NCBI GenBank assembly: GCA_004297335.1
Contig: SCUD01000175.1
Location: 62,001 to 126,000, forward strand
Length of the DNA: 64,000 bases
Origin: Gammaproteobacteria bacterium
Lineage (GTDB): Bacteria; Pseudomonadota; Gammaproteobacteria; Steroidobacterales; Steroidobacteraceae
Direction: 5' to 3'
Shown: one piece after another, positions 24,491-33,306 of the stretch
Layout: each line of letters begins with the position of its first letter
Numbering within the stretch: position 1 is the stretch's first letter
The notes under the pieces: generated by a model
What the model saw: only the letters and a program-made list of their open reading frames with translations
Databases searched by the model: none
Told to the model about the DNA's origin: nothing
Made by a program: the position numbers and the translations under genes

Positions 24491-26581
24491 ATGACCAACC
24501 ATGCCAGCCGATCCATGCCGCGCGCGTTGCGTCGCGCCGTTGCCGTTGCATTGGCCGCCGCAGCCGGCGCACCGGGCGCGGCCTTGGCGCTCGATTTCAC
24601 CGCCGGCGACTGGGACATCAGCCTCAACACGACACTGTCCTGGGGCCAGCTGTACCGGGTCGAGCATCCCGATCCGCGCCTGGTCGGTACCGCGGACGGC
24701 GGCAGCGGCCGCTCCCCGAACATCGACGATGGCAACCTCAACTACGACACGGGCCTCGTTTCGAACGCGTTCAAGGCGGTGTCCGAGCTGGCCTTCGATC
24801 GCGGCAACTACGGCCTGTTCGTGCGCGGCTCGGCACTCTACGACTACGAGGTCGAGGAGCAGCCGACCGAACGTACGCCGATCAGCGAATCCGGTCGCAA
24901 TCTCGCCGGTTCCTACGTCCGGCTCCTGGATGCCTTCGCGCATGGCCGCTGGGATCTCAACGGCCATGAGCTTGGCGTGCGCGCCGGACGCCAGGTCGTG
25001 AACTGGGGCGAGAGCACCTTCATCCAGGGCGGCATCAACAACGCGATCAATCATTTCGATGTCTCGGCGCTGCGTGTGCCGGGCTCGGAAGTCCGCGAGG
25101 CCTACCTGCCGCAGGAGATGTTCCAGGTCTCCTACGCGCTGACCGAAAACCTCAGCGCCGAGGCCATCGCGATCTTCGACTGGGACCGCACCGAGCCGGA
25201 GCCGGTCGGCAGCTTCTTTGCCGCCAACGACTTCGTGCCGCGCGGTGGCAGCCAGGTGTTCCTCGGCTTCGGCGCGTTCTCGGACCAGGGTGTGGATTTC
25301 CGGCCGCTGGGTGGCCCGCTGATTCCGGATTTCCAGGCCGTTGGTCGCGGTCCGACCGAGGAGCCGTCCGACACCGGCCAGTGGGGCGTGGCGCTGCGCT
25401 GGTTCCTGCCCGGCTTCAGCCAGGGTACCGAACTCGGTTTCTACTTCGTCAATTACCATAGCAAGCTGCCGCTGATCAGTGGTCGTACCGGGACGCAGGC
25501 GGGCCTCGCGAACTCGCTCGGCACGCTGACCGCGGCGATCGCGACGGCGCAGGGTCTCGCCGCGGGCCTGCCACTCGGCACGGCAGTCGCGATCGCGGCC
25601 AACGCCGGCGCCAACACTGCGGCTGGTGCGGGTGGCAACCTGTCGCTGGCGACCGCGGCCCAGTATGCAACCATCGCCGGTAACACGGTGCTGGGTGGTG
25701 GCAACATCACCGCGCAGGCCACCAACCTTGCCACCCACGAGTACGCGAAGACCGCGAGCTATTTCACGCAGTATCCGGAGGACATCCGGATGTTCGGCCT
25801 GTCGTTCAACACCCAGGTCGGCACCACCGGCATTGCCTTGCAGGGCGAGGTGTCCTGGCGGCAGGACGTGCCGCTGCAGTTCGACGACGTCGAGCTGCTG
25901 TTCGCGGCATTGACACCGTTCGAGGCCGCGGCGCTCGCTGCGCAGGGCGTCACGCCACCGCCGGTTTGCACTGCGGCGCTGCCGACGATCGCGCGCTGCG
26001 GGCAGCTCGGCAGCTTCGGCCTGAACCAGGTGGTGCAGGGCTGGGATGTCTTCGATGTCTGGCAGGCCCAGGTGACCGCGACCAAGGCCTTCCCGCCGAT
26101 GCTGGGTGCGGCCCAGGTGATTTCCGTGATCGAGGCCGGCGTCACCCACGTTGGCGACTTTCCGGACAAGCTGTCGGGCGGGCCGAACGGGCGCGGGCTG
26201 CGCTTCAACGGGCCCGGCACATCGGTCTCCGGCAACGACCTGCTGGCCAGCCGCCACTTCGGCGAAGTCGAGCCGCAGAATCGTTTCGCCGATGCGACTT
26301 CCTGGGGCTACCGGCTGGCGCTGCGCTTCGATTACCTCGGGCTCGTCGGCCCCTGGAACCTCAGTCCGCGGCTGGTCTGGTCACACGATGTCTCGGGCAC
26401 GACGCCGGGGCCGGGCGGCAATTTCGTCGACGGACGCTATGGCATTACCCTGGGAGTCGGCGCGAGTCTGCAGGCGACCTGGGAAGCCGATGTCAGCTAC
26501 ACGAAGTTCGGTGGAGCGGACCGCTACAACGAACTCGGTGACCGCGATTTCGTCGCGGCGACGATCAAGTACTCGTTCTGA
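24491..26581 (+). CDS. DUF1302 outer-membrane-type protein
   Basis: A 696-residue exported protein. The signal peptide runs to about residue 32 (AAAAGAPGAALA). The mature part is rich in alternating beta strands and ends in an aromatic residue (VAATIKYSF), as outer-membrane barrels do. Family-typical pieces are ISLNTTLSWGQLYRVEHPD, NYDTGLVSNAFKAVSEL and GRQVVNWGESTFIQGGIN. DUF1302 proteins are nearly always next to DUF1329, as here, with a YCF48 protein and an MMPL exporter. The group is thought to handle a lipid or hydrophobic substrate, but the function is not established. The ATG at 24491 is supported by GGGGAA; a GTG five codons upstream is possible. Confidence 0.8.
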   Translation: MTNHASRSMPRALRRAVAVALAAAAGAPGAALALDFTAGDWDISLNTTLSWGQLYRVEHPDPRLVGTADGGSGRSPNIDDGNLNYDTGLVSNAFKAVSELAFDRGNYGLFVRGSALYDYEVEEQPTERTPISESGRNLAGSYVRLLDAFAHGRWDLNGHELGVRAGRQVVNWGESTFIQGGINNAINHFDVSALRVPGSEVREAYLPQEMFQVSYALTENLSAEAIAIFDWDRTEPEPVGSFFAANDFVPRGGSQVFLGFGAFSDQGVDFRPLGGPLIPDFQAVGRGPTEEPSDTGQWGVALRWFLPGFSQGTELGFYFVNYHSKLPLISGRTGTQAGLANSLGTLTAAIATAQGLAAGLPLGTAVAIAANAGANTAAGAGGNLSLATAAQYATIAGNTVLGGGNITAQATNLATHEYAKTASYFTQYPEDIRMFGLSFNTQVGTTGIALQGEVSWRQDVPLQFDDVELLFAALTPFEAAALAAQGVTPPPVCTAALPTIARCGQLGSFGLNQVVQGWDVFDVWQAQVTATKAFPPMLGAAQVISVIEAGVTHVGDFPDKLSGGPNGRGLRFNGPGTSVSGNDLLASRHFGEVEPQNRFADATSWGYRLALRFDYLGLVGPWNLSPRLVWSHDVSGTTPGPGGNFVDGRYGITLGVGASLQATWEADVSYTKFGGADRYNELGDRDFVAATIKYSF

Positions 26582-26601
26582 ACCAGCGGTCGGAGCACAT
26601 C

Positions 26602-27981
26602 ATGAGCAACTTCAGGAACGCGACCTGCCTCGGCCTGCTCGCGGCCGCCGGCGTGGCTGGCCTGGCCGCAGCCGCCGTGACCCCGCAGCAGGCGGCACGG
26701 CTCGGTGCCGAGCTGACACCGATCGGCGCCGAGAAGGCCGGCAATGCCGCGGGCACGATCCCGGCCTGGACCGGTGGCATCCGTTCGGCGGCCGAAGCCG
26801 GCTTCCCGGCATTCCAGTCGGGCGGCCACCACCCGGACCCGTTTGCGAGCGACAAACCGCTGTACCGCGTCGATGCGTCGAACATGGCGCGCTACGCGGA
26901 GAGCCTGACAGCGGGCCACCAGGCGCTGCTCACAGCCTACAAGGGCAGCTACTTCATCGATGTCTACCCGAGCCGGCGCAGTGCCGCGTTTCCGCAGCGC
27001 ATCTACGATGCGACGAAGGCCCACGCCACGACCGCCAAGGTCACCGGCGGCGGCACCGGCGTCACCGGCGCCATCATCGGCATCCCGTTCCCGATGCCGG
27101 GCGAGGGCGTCGAGGCCATCTGGAACCACATCCTGCGCTACCGCGTGGATGTTGCCGAGCGCGTGATCGGCCAGGCGGCGGTGACCCGCTCCGGCAGCCA
27201 CACGCTGGTGCGTTTCCATGACGAGTCCATGGTCGGCTACAGCCTGCCGGGTGCAACCGAGGCCGGCCTCGACAACGTGGTGCTGTACTTCATCCAGGAG
27301 ACGTTGTCGCCGGCGCGGCTCGCGGGCGAGATCCTGCTGGTGCACGAGACGCTCGACCAGGCGAAGGAGCACCGCAAGGCCTGGCTGTACAACCCCGGCC
27401 AGCGCCGCGTGCGGCGCGCGCCAAACATCGCCTTCGACAACCCCGGCACCGGCAGCGACGGCCTGCGCACCGCCGACCAGCTCGACATCTACAACGGCAG
27501 CCCCGAGCGCTACGACTGGAAGCTGGTGGGCAAGCGCGAGATCATCGTGCCGTACAACGCCTATCCGCTGCACTCCAGCAAGCTGAAGAACAGCGACATC
27601 ATCAGGCCGCTGCACATCAACCAGCAGCACGCGCGCTATGAGCTGCACCGGGTGTGGGTGGTCGACGCGGTGCTGAAGCCCGGCCAGCGGCACCTGTACA
27701 AGCGCCGCACCTTCTATATCGACGAGGACTCCTGGCAGGTGCTGGTCGTGGACTGCTACGACAACCGCGACCAGCTGTGGCGCGTGCAGGAAGGACACTC
27801 GATCAACTACTACGAGATTCCGACCTTCTGGACCACGCTCGAGCTGACCTACGACCTGCAGGCGGGTCGCTACCTGGCCCTCGGCCTCGACAACGAGGAG
27901 CCGATGACGGTCAACTTCAGCGCCAAGCGAACCCCAGCGGACTTCAGCCCGGCGGCGATCGCGCGGCGCGGAACGCGCTGA
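26602..27981 (+). CDS. DUF1329 periplasmic/outer-membrane lipid-binding-fold protein
   Basis: A 459-residue exported protein with a signal peptide (MSNFRNATCLGLLAAAGVAG and on to about residue 25). Conserved DUF1329 pieces are AARLGAELTPIGAEKAGNAAGTIPAWTGG, cut here only by family-typical wording, and QRRVRRAPNIAFDNPGT, and YELHRVWVVDAVLKPGQRHLYKRR. DUF1329 resembles the LolA/LolB-type half-barrel seen in lipoprotein carriers. It starts 20 bases after DUF1302 and precedes the YCF48 gene by two bases, so the four genes form an operon. The substrate is unknown. Confidence 0.82.
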   Translation: MSNFRNATCLGLLAAAGVAGLAAAAVTPQQAARLGAELTPIGAEKAGNAAGTIPAWTGGIRSAAEAGFPAFQSGGHHPDPFASDKPLYRVDASNMARYAESLTAGHQALLTAYKGSYFIDVYPSRRSAAFPQRIYDATKAHATTAKVTGGGTGVTGAIIGIPFPMPGEGVEAIWNHILRYRVDVAERVIGQAAVTRSGSHTLVRFHDESMVGYSLPGATEAGLDNVVLYFIQETLSPARLAGEILLVHETLDQAKEHRKAWLYNPGQRRVRRAPNIAFDNPGTGSDGLRTADQLDIYNGSPERYDWKLVGKREIIVPYNAYPLHSSKLKNSDIIRPLHINQQHARYELHRVWVVDAVLKPGQRHLYKRRTFYIDEDSWQVLVVDCYDNRDQLWRVQEGHSINYYEIPTFWTTLELTYDLQAGRYLALGLDNEEPMTVNFSAKRTPADFSPAAIARRGTR

Positions 27982-27983
27982 CG

Positions 27984-29012
27984 ATGCGCGCGGTGGTTGC
28001 GACGCTGGCGCTCGTGGCGGCAGCGCCCGCGCTGCCGCAGGACGACGCCGGCGCGGATCCCGCGGCGCGGCCCTCGATCATCGCGCCACTCGCCGCCCGT
28101 TCGTTGCTGCTCGACCTGGCGCGCGCCGGGGACCGCATCTTCGCAGTCGGCGAGCGCGGGCATGTGCTCTATTCCACCGATGCAGGTGCCAGCTGGACCC
28201 AGGTGCAGGTGCCGGGCAGCGCCAACCTGAATGCCGTGCACTTCGCCGATGCGCGGCATGGCTGCGCGGTCGGGCATGCCGGCATCATCCTCTGTACCTG
28301 GGACGGCGGGGAGCGCTGGGAACGCGCGCATTTCACGCCGGAGGACGGCCAGCCGCTGCTCGATGTCTGGCTCGCCGATGAAAAGCGCGGCGTCGCGGTC
28401 GGCGCCTACGGCACGGTGCTCACGACGATCGACGGCGGCCACAACTGGGCGTCCATGGTGTTCGAGCCGGCACCGTTGCCGGGTGCGGAACTGCCGCCGG
28501 TCGCGGAAGACGAGCTGGATGCAGGCGTCGACCTCGGCCTCGAGTTCCACCTCAATGCGCTCGCTGGGGGGCCGGGAGGCGCCCTGTACCTCGGCGCCGA
28601 GGCCGGCCGCATCTTCCGCTCGGACGACGCCGGTGCGAGCTGGCGCGAGCTGCCCTCGCCCTACGAGGGCTCGTTCCATGGGATCCTGCCGCTCGATGGC
28701 GAAGCACTGCTGGCCTTCGGGCTGCGCGGCCACCTGTTCCGGTCCGATGATGGCGGCACGAACTGGGTGCAGCTCGCGACCGGCACCGTGGCGCTGCTGA
28801 CTGCCGGTGCGCGGCTCGATCCAGCGACCGTTGTGATCTCGGGCATGACCGGCGTGCTGCTCATCAGCCGCGACGGCGGGCACAGCTTTGCGCTGACCCA
28901 GCAGGACAACCGCAAGGCGATCTCGGCGGTGCTGGCAGGCGCGGATGGAGCGCTGATCGTGGCCGGGGAGAGCGGCGTGCGCCGCCTGCCGCTGCCGGCG
29001 GTGGCACCATGA
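27984..29012 (+). CDS. YCF48/BNR-type beta-propeller exported protein
   Basis: A 342-residue protein with a short signal peptide (MRAVVATLALVAAAPALPQ). It is followed by repeated propeller blades with the Asp-box pattern: STDAGASW, TWDGGERW, TIDGGHNW, RSDDAGASW, RSDDGGTNW and SRDGGHSF. This is the YCF48-like fold named after the photosystem II assembly factor HCF136. In this operon context it is probably a periplasmic accessory to the exporter encoded next. Its TGA overlaps the exporter's ATG. Confidence 0.8.
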   Translation: MRAVVATLALVAAAPALPQDDAGADPAARPSIIAPLAARSLLLDLARAGDRIFAVGERGHVLYSTDAGASWTQVQVPGSANLNAVHFADARHGCAVGHAGIILCTWDGGERWERAHFTPEDGQPLLDVWLADEKRGVAVGAYGTVLTTIDGGHNWASMVFEPAPLPGAELPPVAEDELDAGVDLGLEFHLNALAGGPGGALYLGAEAGRIFRSDDAGASWRELPSPYEGSFHGILPLDGEALLAFGLRGHLFRSDDGGTNWVQLATGTVALLTAGARLDPATVVISGMTGVLLISRDGGHSFALTQQDNRKAISAVLAGADGALIVAGESGVRRLPLPAVAP

Positions 29013-31387
29013 AGGCCGGCGGCGAATCCGCGCTGGTCGCGCGGCTCGAGCCGCTCGTCTTCGGCCAGCGCCGGCTGATCCTCGTGTTGTTCGCGCTGGT
29101 GACCGCGGCGCTCGGCTGGCTCGCGGCCACCGGCCTGCGGCTCGATACCAATTTCACCAAGCAGTTGCCGCTGCAGCACGAGTACATCCGGACCTACCTC
29201 GACCACAAGGGTGACTTCGGCGGCGCCAACCGCGTGCTGATTGCGCTGATCGCCCGCGACGGCAACATGTTCACGCCGGAGTTCTTCGAGGCGCTCCGCA
29301 TCGCCACCGACGAGGTGTTCTTCATCAAGGGCGTCGACCGCGCCCGCGTGCAGTCGCTGTGGACGCCGAACACGCGCTACACCGAGGTGGTGGAGGGCGG
29401 CATCGAGGCCGGCGACGTGATCCCGTCCGATTTCACCGCGGATGCCGCCGGGCTGGCGCGGGTGCGCGAGAACATCCTGAAGGCCGGCATCGTCGGCCGC
29501 CTGGTCGCCAACGACTTCTCCGGCGCGATGGTCAGCGCGCAACTCCTTGACGCCGATCCTGAGACCGGCGCGCCGGTGGATTACATCGAGATCTCCCACG
29601 AGCTCGAGCGCAAGGTGCGCCAGCGACTCGAGGGTTCGAGCCTCGAGGTCGCGGTGCAGGTGCCGGTCTCGGTGCACATGATCGGCTTTGCCAAGGTCGT
29701 CGGCGCGGTCGCCGAGGGCGCGCTGTCAGTCATCACCTTCGCAATCGTCACGGTCGGGCTGACGCTGTTGTTCGTGTGGGTCTACATCCAGTCGTGGCGC
29801 ATCGCGCTGGTCCCCGTGGTGTGCTCGCTGACCGCGATGGTGTGGATGCTCGGGCTGCTGGTGGTGCTCGGCTACGGCGTCGATCCGCTCGGCATCCTCG
29901 TGCCCTTCATCATCTTCGCGATCGGCACCAGTCACGGTGTGCAGAAGATCAGCGCGGTCAGCGATGCGGCGCAGGCCGGGCTCGGTAGCGAGGAGGCCGC
30001 GCGGCGCGCGTTCCGGCTGCTGTTCCTGCCGGCGATCATCGCGCTGCTGTCCGACCTGGTCGGTTTTGTCACCATCCTGCTGATCCCGGTGCAGGTGATC
30101 CGCGAGATGGCGGTGACCGCGAGCCTCGGCGTCGCGGTGATCATCCTGACGGATCTCGTGCTGCTGCCGGTGCTGGTCTCCTACGTGCCGCTGACCGACC
30201 GCTACCGGGCGCGGGTCGCTCGGCGCCAGCAGCAGCTCGCGAGGGTCTGGGACGGGCTCGCGCGCATCACCGGGCGCGGGCCGTCGCTGGCGATCATCGC
30301 GGTTGCCGCCGTGATCGGCGTGGTTGGCTACCTCAAGGGCCGCGAGACGCCGATCGGCGACACCCAGGCCGGCGTGCCGGAGCTGCGCGCGGATTCGCGT
30401 TACAACCGCGACAGCAATTTGATCAGCGAACGCTTCTCGATCGGCACCGACATCATCAACGTGATCGTCGAGACCAGGGCGGACGGCTGCATCGACTACC
30501 GGATCATCGACGCGATCGACCGCTTCGCCTGGCACCTGGCCAACGTCGAGGGCGTGCGCGACGTCATGAGTCTTGCCGGTGTCTCCAAGGTCGTCAGCGC
30601 CGGCTGGAGCGAGGGCAGCCTGAAATGGCGCAGCCTGCCGCGCGACGAGCGCCAGCTGGTGCAGGCGCAGACCTACATCGAGACCAGCACGGGGCTGCTG
30701 AACCGCGACTGCAGCGTGATGCCGGTAATGGTGTTCCTCGCCGATCACCGGGCGGAGACGATCGAGCGAGTCGTCGCCGCGGTCAAGGACTACCGCGAGC
30801 GTGAGCCGACCGAGGGCGTCACCTACCGGCTCGCGACCGGCAACGTCGGCGTCATGGCGGCGCAGAACGAGGAGGTCGAGGCCAAGGAGTTCCAGATCCT
30901 CGGCTGGCTGTTCGCCGCGATCGTGGTGATGTGCCTGGTGAACTTCCGCTCGCTCGCCGGTACCTTCATCGTCATCGTGCCGCTCGCGCTCGGTTCGCTG
31001 CTGGTGTACACGGTGATGGCCGTGGTCGGCATCGGGCTCAAGGTCAACACGCTGCCGATGGTCGCACTCGGCGCTGGCATCGCGGTGGACTACGGCATCT
31101 ACCTGTTCAGCCGCATGCAGGAATTCCTGCGCCGCGGCGACTCGCTGCACGATGCCTATCGGGGCGCACTGCGCGTGACCGGCGCCGCGGTCGTGTTCAC
31201 CGGCATCACGCTCTCGATCGGCGTGGCCACCTGGGCGTTCTCGCCGCTGAAGTTCCAGGCCGACGTCGGGATCATGCTTACCTGTATGTTCCTGGTGAAC
31301 ATGCTCGGCGCGATGCTGCTGTTGCCGGCGCTGGGGGTGTGGGTGTTGCGGGAGGGGAGCAAGGCTGGAGGGGCTGGGGAGGGGTAG
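29009..31387 (+). CDS. MMPL/RND-superfamily exporter
   Basis: A 792-residue inner-membrane protein with about twelve helices in two halves, each with a large periplasmic loop. It belongs to the COG1033/MMPL branch of RND transporters. Motifs include LDTNFTKQLPLQHEYIRTY, FIIFAIGTSHGVQKI and, in the second half, ALGAGIAVDYGIYLFSRMQEF. It is proton-driven in the known family members, which move lipids or hopanoids. It is coupled by ATGA overlap to the YCF48 gene and ends the operon. The last codons are unusually G-rich and mark the edge of conserved core DNA. Confidence 0.85.
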   Translation: MKAGGESALVARLEPLVFGQRRLILVLFALVTAALGWLAATGLRLDTNFTKQLPLQHEYIRTYLDHKGDFGGANRVLIALIARDGNMFTPEFFEALRIATDEVFFIKGVDRARVQSLWTPNTRYTEVVEGGIEAGDVIPSDFTADAAGLARVRENILKAGIVGRLVANDFSGAMVSAQLLDADPETGAPVDYIEISHELERKVRQRLEGSSLEVAVQVPVSVHMIGFAKVVGAVAEGALSVITFAIVTVGLTLLFVWVYIQSWRIALVPVVCSLTAMVWMLGLLVVLGYGVDPLGILVPFIIFAIGTSHGVQKISAVSDAAQAGLGSEEAARRAFRLLFLPAIIALLSDLVGFVTILLIPVQVIREMAVTASLGVAVIILTDLVLLPVLVSYVPLTDRYRARVARRQQQLARVWDGLARITGRGPSLAIIAVAAVIGVVGYLKGRETPIGDTQAGVPELRADSRYNRDSNLISERFSIGTDIINVIVETRADGCIDYRIIDAIDRFAWHLANVEGVRDVMSLAGVSKVVSAGWSEGSLKWRSLPRDERQLVQAQTYIETSTGLLNRDCSVMPVMVFLADHRAETIERVVAAVKDYREREPTEGVTYRLATGNVGVMAAQNEEVEAKEFQILGWLFAAIVVMCLVNFRSLAGTFIVIVPLALGSLLVYTVMAVVGIGLKVNTLPMVALGAGIAVDYGIYLFSRMQEFLRRGDSLHDAYRGALRVTGAAVVFTGITLSIGVATWAFSPLKFQADVGIMLTCMFLVNMLGAMLLLPALGVWVLREGSKAGGAGEG

Positions 31388-31742
31388 GAGGGGCGAGGGT
31401 GCCCTGTGCCGGATCGCCGGATGAGGCCAGAATCGCTGTGCCCCGGCGGGGGCCAGGTCAGGAGGGGGCGGTGGCCATGGTAGTCCAGAGTTCGCGGGAT
31501 TCACTGCTGGCGGGCGCGTTCGGCGCATTTGCTCAGACGCTGCAACCGGGCCTGTCCGCGGACGTTCGTGCGCAGCGTCTTCGGTTTCGGCGTGTCGGTC
31601 AACTTGGCGGGCGGGACCCGCGGGTTATTCGACACGGATCATCGCAACTGCAAGTATTGCAGGGGTTTCGCGCTGGCCGATATCTGATCGTCCGACGGGT
31701 TCGGCTGGAAATTCACCGAGAGTTGTCGGCCCCAATTAGTAG
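31388..31742. other. Non-coding stretch before the gene cassette, nothing recognised
   Basis: About 355 bases between the exporter and the start of the gene cassette. The first 60 bases are purine-rich (GGAGGGG repeats). No convincing ORF, integrase gene remnant or tRNA was found on either strand. The last bases, CCCCAATTAGTAGTTGGG (31726-31745), form a short hairpin CCCAA/TTGGG. The terminal AG^TT at 31741-31744 is where the cassette would have been inserted. Confidence 0.5.
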
Positions 31743-32619
31743 TTGGGCGTCAGGCAGGAGGTTGTAGTGGATTGGTCGACGCTTATCGACAGCAAAGCGG
31801 CAATATCCGTGCTATCGGCTGCGGGCGGTGCACTTCTTGCCAACCTGCTCATGTTACTGCGCGGCCGAATTCGGGTGCTCGAATACACGGCTTTGCATAA
31901 TCAGATTGGTTCCTCCGGTAACGACCCCGTATTTGGTCAAGTTACGGTCGCTTGGCAGGGGCATTCAGTATCAAATCTATTTTCATCTGTGGTTTCGCTC
32001 AGCAACGATACGACGAAAGATCTATCGTGTCTGCGCGTCAAGATATACACAGGAAACGAAACCTTGCTGCTAAACGAAAGCACTGAGATCGTAGGAACCA
32101 CTCAGATCGTAAAATGGAAGGAATCTTTCAGTAATCTCTTACACGTACCAGAGAATAGTGCTCCTACCCAAGCTCAATTCGAAACATATCACCACAATCG
32201 TGAGTACATGATTCCGGTTTTAAATCGCGGGCAAACGGCCGTCTTCCGATATCTCACGACGGTTACTTCAGCTCCGGGTAGTCCTTCAGTTTGGACAGAG
32301 GTGCAGCAGCTCGGCTTAAAGGCGCTGTATGTTCCGCAGGTTCCAGTTGTTCACGGTGCGCCGCAACGTTATGCGGTGTGGCTTGGTCTATTTGCCGCAC
32401 TCGCATCGGTTGTTGCAGCCACGCTGCTACTTAGCAGTCTCTGGTTGGCCGCGCTAATTTGCTGCGTGGTAGGTCTCTTTGCACAAGGCATCGGCGCGAT
32501 TCTGTTTAGATTTGCGAGAGCTATGAAAAGGTTAGTGCTGCATTGACGCCCAACAAATCGCTCCAGCCGACGTCGGTCTCGTCGCTTCGCTCCTCGCCCG
32601 CCGCGGCTGAGCTCAAACG
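31743..32619 (+). mobile_element. Integron-type gene cassette (one ORF plus its attC)
   Basis: The segment starts TTGGGC and ends at the G of the attC cleavage site GTTAAGC (32619). In an excised circular cassette the joined end would read GTTGGGC. That is the exact complement of the GCCCAAC (R'' box) of its own attC at 32548-32554, which is the diagnostic pairing for a true cassette boundary. Base composition of the cassette is clearly lower in GC than the flanks. No intI gene is present in the window, so it may be at a secondary site or in a cluster of attC sites without integrase. Confidence 0.7.
31767..32546 (+). CDS. Cassette-encoded membrane protein of unknown function
   Basis: A 259-residue product from a GTG with a strong AGGAGG site five bases upstream. 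It has one hydrophobic segment near the N-terminus (about residues 10-28, AAGGALLANLLMLL region) and two at the C-terminus (about 208-250, YAVWLGLFAALASVVAATLLL and LAALICCVVGLFAQGIGAILF). A soluble, beta-rich middle of about 170 residues lies between. Codon use is markedly AT-richer than in core genes. The topology resembles that of some cell-envelope sensors, but I recognise no family. It is the only gene of the cassette; its TGA lies just before the attC. Confidence 0.65.
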   Translation: MDWSTLIDSKAAISVLSAAGGALLANLLMLLRGRIRVLEYTALHNQIGSSGNDPVFGQVTVAWQGHSVSNLFSSVVSLSNDTTKDLSCLRVKIYTGNETLLLNESTEIVGTTQIVKWKESFSNLLHVPENSAPTQAQFETYHHNREYMIPVLNRGQTAVFRYLTTVTSAPGSPSVWTEVQQLGLKALYVPQVPVVHGAPQRYAVWLGLFAALASVVAATLLLSSLWLAALICCVVGLFAQGIGAILFRFARAMKRLVLH

Positions 32620-32625
32620 TTAAGC
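32548..32625 (+). other. attC: Integron attC recombination site (59-be type)
   Basis: A 78-base site. The R'' box is GCCCAAC (32548-32554) and the R' box is GTTAAGC (32619-32625), both fitting RYYYAAC and GTTRRRY. The L arms are GCTC-C-AGCCG (32560-32569) and CGGCTGAGC (32604-32612), which pair over nine bases with one extrahelical C, as required for recognition of the folded bottom strand. The centre is a GC-rich variable hairpin. The position directly after the ORF is canonical. Confidence 0.8.
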
Positions 32626-32633
32626 AACGCACT

Positions 32634-33191
32634 ATGCGCGCTCCGCGAGTAAATCGTGGCCTACCGGAAATGGTGGATCGACTTGAAGCGCAGCTCAGAT
32701 TGGTCAACGAGTTCGCGAAGCGAGCGTTTGGCGCGGGGGAGGAAGACTTTCTCGCACAAGTCGCTTGCGGACTTCGCATCTTACTCGTGCGATCGCGCAT
32801 GAATAGCCCCTTGCTATTTGAGATCGCTGAACGGCTCGGATGCGTACCTATGGCGACGCTTGACGGGCCTCCAATTCGCCGGCGACACGGCGAACCAGGT
32901 CCGGGTGACCAGCTCACTTTGGATGAGTTCTTTGACCGCCAGGCCGTTGGAATTCGAACTGCTGCCGGATTCGTTACCCTGACAAAGCGCCAGCTAATAC
33001 GGGCTTGGTGCGAACAACTCGGTGGTGCCCATGAAGATTGGGCTGTTGAGGAGTCGCTCGCAAATGCGGTGAACATGCAATTGCCGATTGCAGAGTTACG
33101 TCCGACGGTAATGGAACTTCAGAATTGCACCGACACGGCCTTGGCCCACGGTTGGAAGGTACTTGAGCTGGCGCGCCAAAGCAATCCTTAG
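32634..33191 (+). CDS. Hypothetical protein after the attC, possible second cassette gene
   Basis: A 185-residue soluble protein (MRAPRVNRGLPEMVDRLEAQ...). Its ATG is 9 bases after the attC, the usual place for the next cassette's gene. The first 60 residues look helical (RLEAQLRLVNEFAKRAFGAG, EEDFLAQVACGLRILLVRSR), with an aromatic/charged C-terminal half. I do not recognise the family. A second ATG at 32670 is possible. No attC closes it on the right: I looked for a GCTTAAC-like box between 33191 and 33306 and found none, so the cassette end may have been lost when the restriction operon arrived. Confidence 0.55.
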   Translation: MRAPRVNRGLPEMVDRLEAQLRLVNEFAKRAFGAGEEDFLAQVACGLRILLVRSRMNSPLLFEIAERLGCVPMATLDGPPIRRRHGEPGPGDQLTLDEFFDRQAVGIRTAAGFVTLTKRQLIRAWCEQLGGAHEDWAVEESLANAVNMQLPIAELRPTVMELQNCTDTALAHGWKVLELARQSNP

Positions 33192-33306
33192 AGGGCTGCG
33201 TGGCCGAATCACCCGACCCGAGCGCGCCGTTCCGTTCATATGGGTGAGTGTGCGCGTCATGCAGATGGCACTCGGCAAGTGAGACAGCCGCAATGAAGGT
33301 TTGCTA

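Noticed and set aside
22181-26257. A 1358-codon minus-strand frame
   Set aside because: Antisense to plsB and DUF1302, with Arg/Gln-rich low-complexity translation typical of a shadow.
31388-31742. Integron integrase remnant upstream of the cassette
   Set aside because: I translated the minus strand of this stretch and saw no tyrosine-recombinase motif or long frame.
32548-32625. Simple rho-independent terminator instead of an attC
   Set aside because: There is no T-run, and the R and L box pattern with an unpaired base is specific to attC sites.
31388-33306. tRNA gene as island attachment site
   Set aside because: No cloverleaf or CCA-type ends were seen at either border of the variable region.
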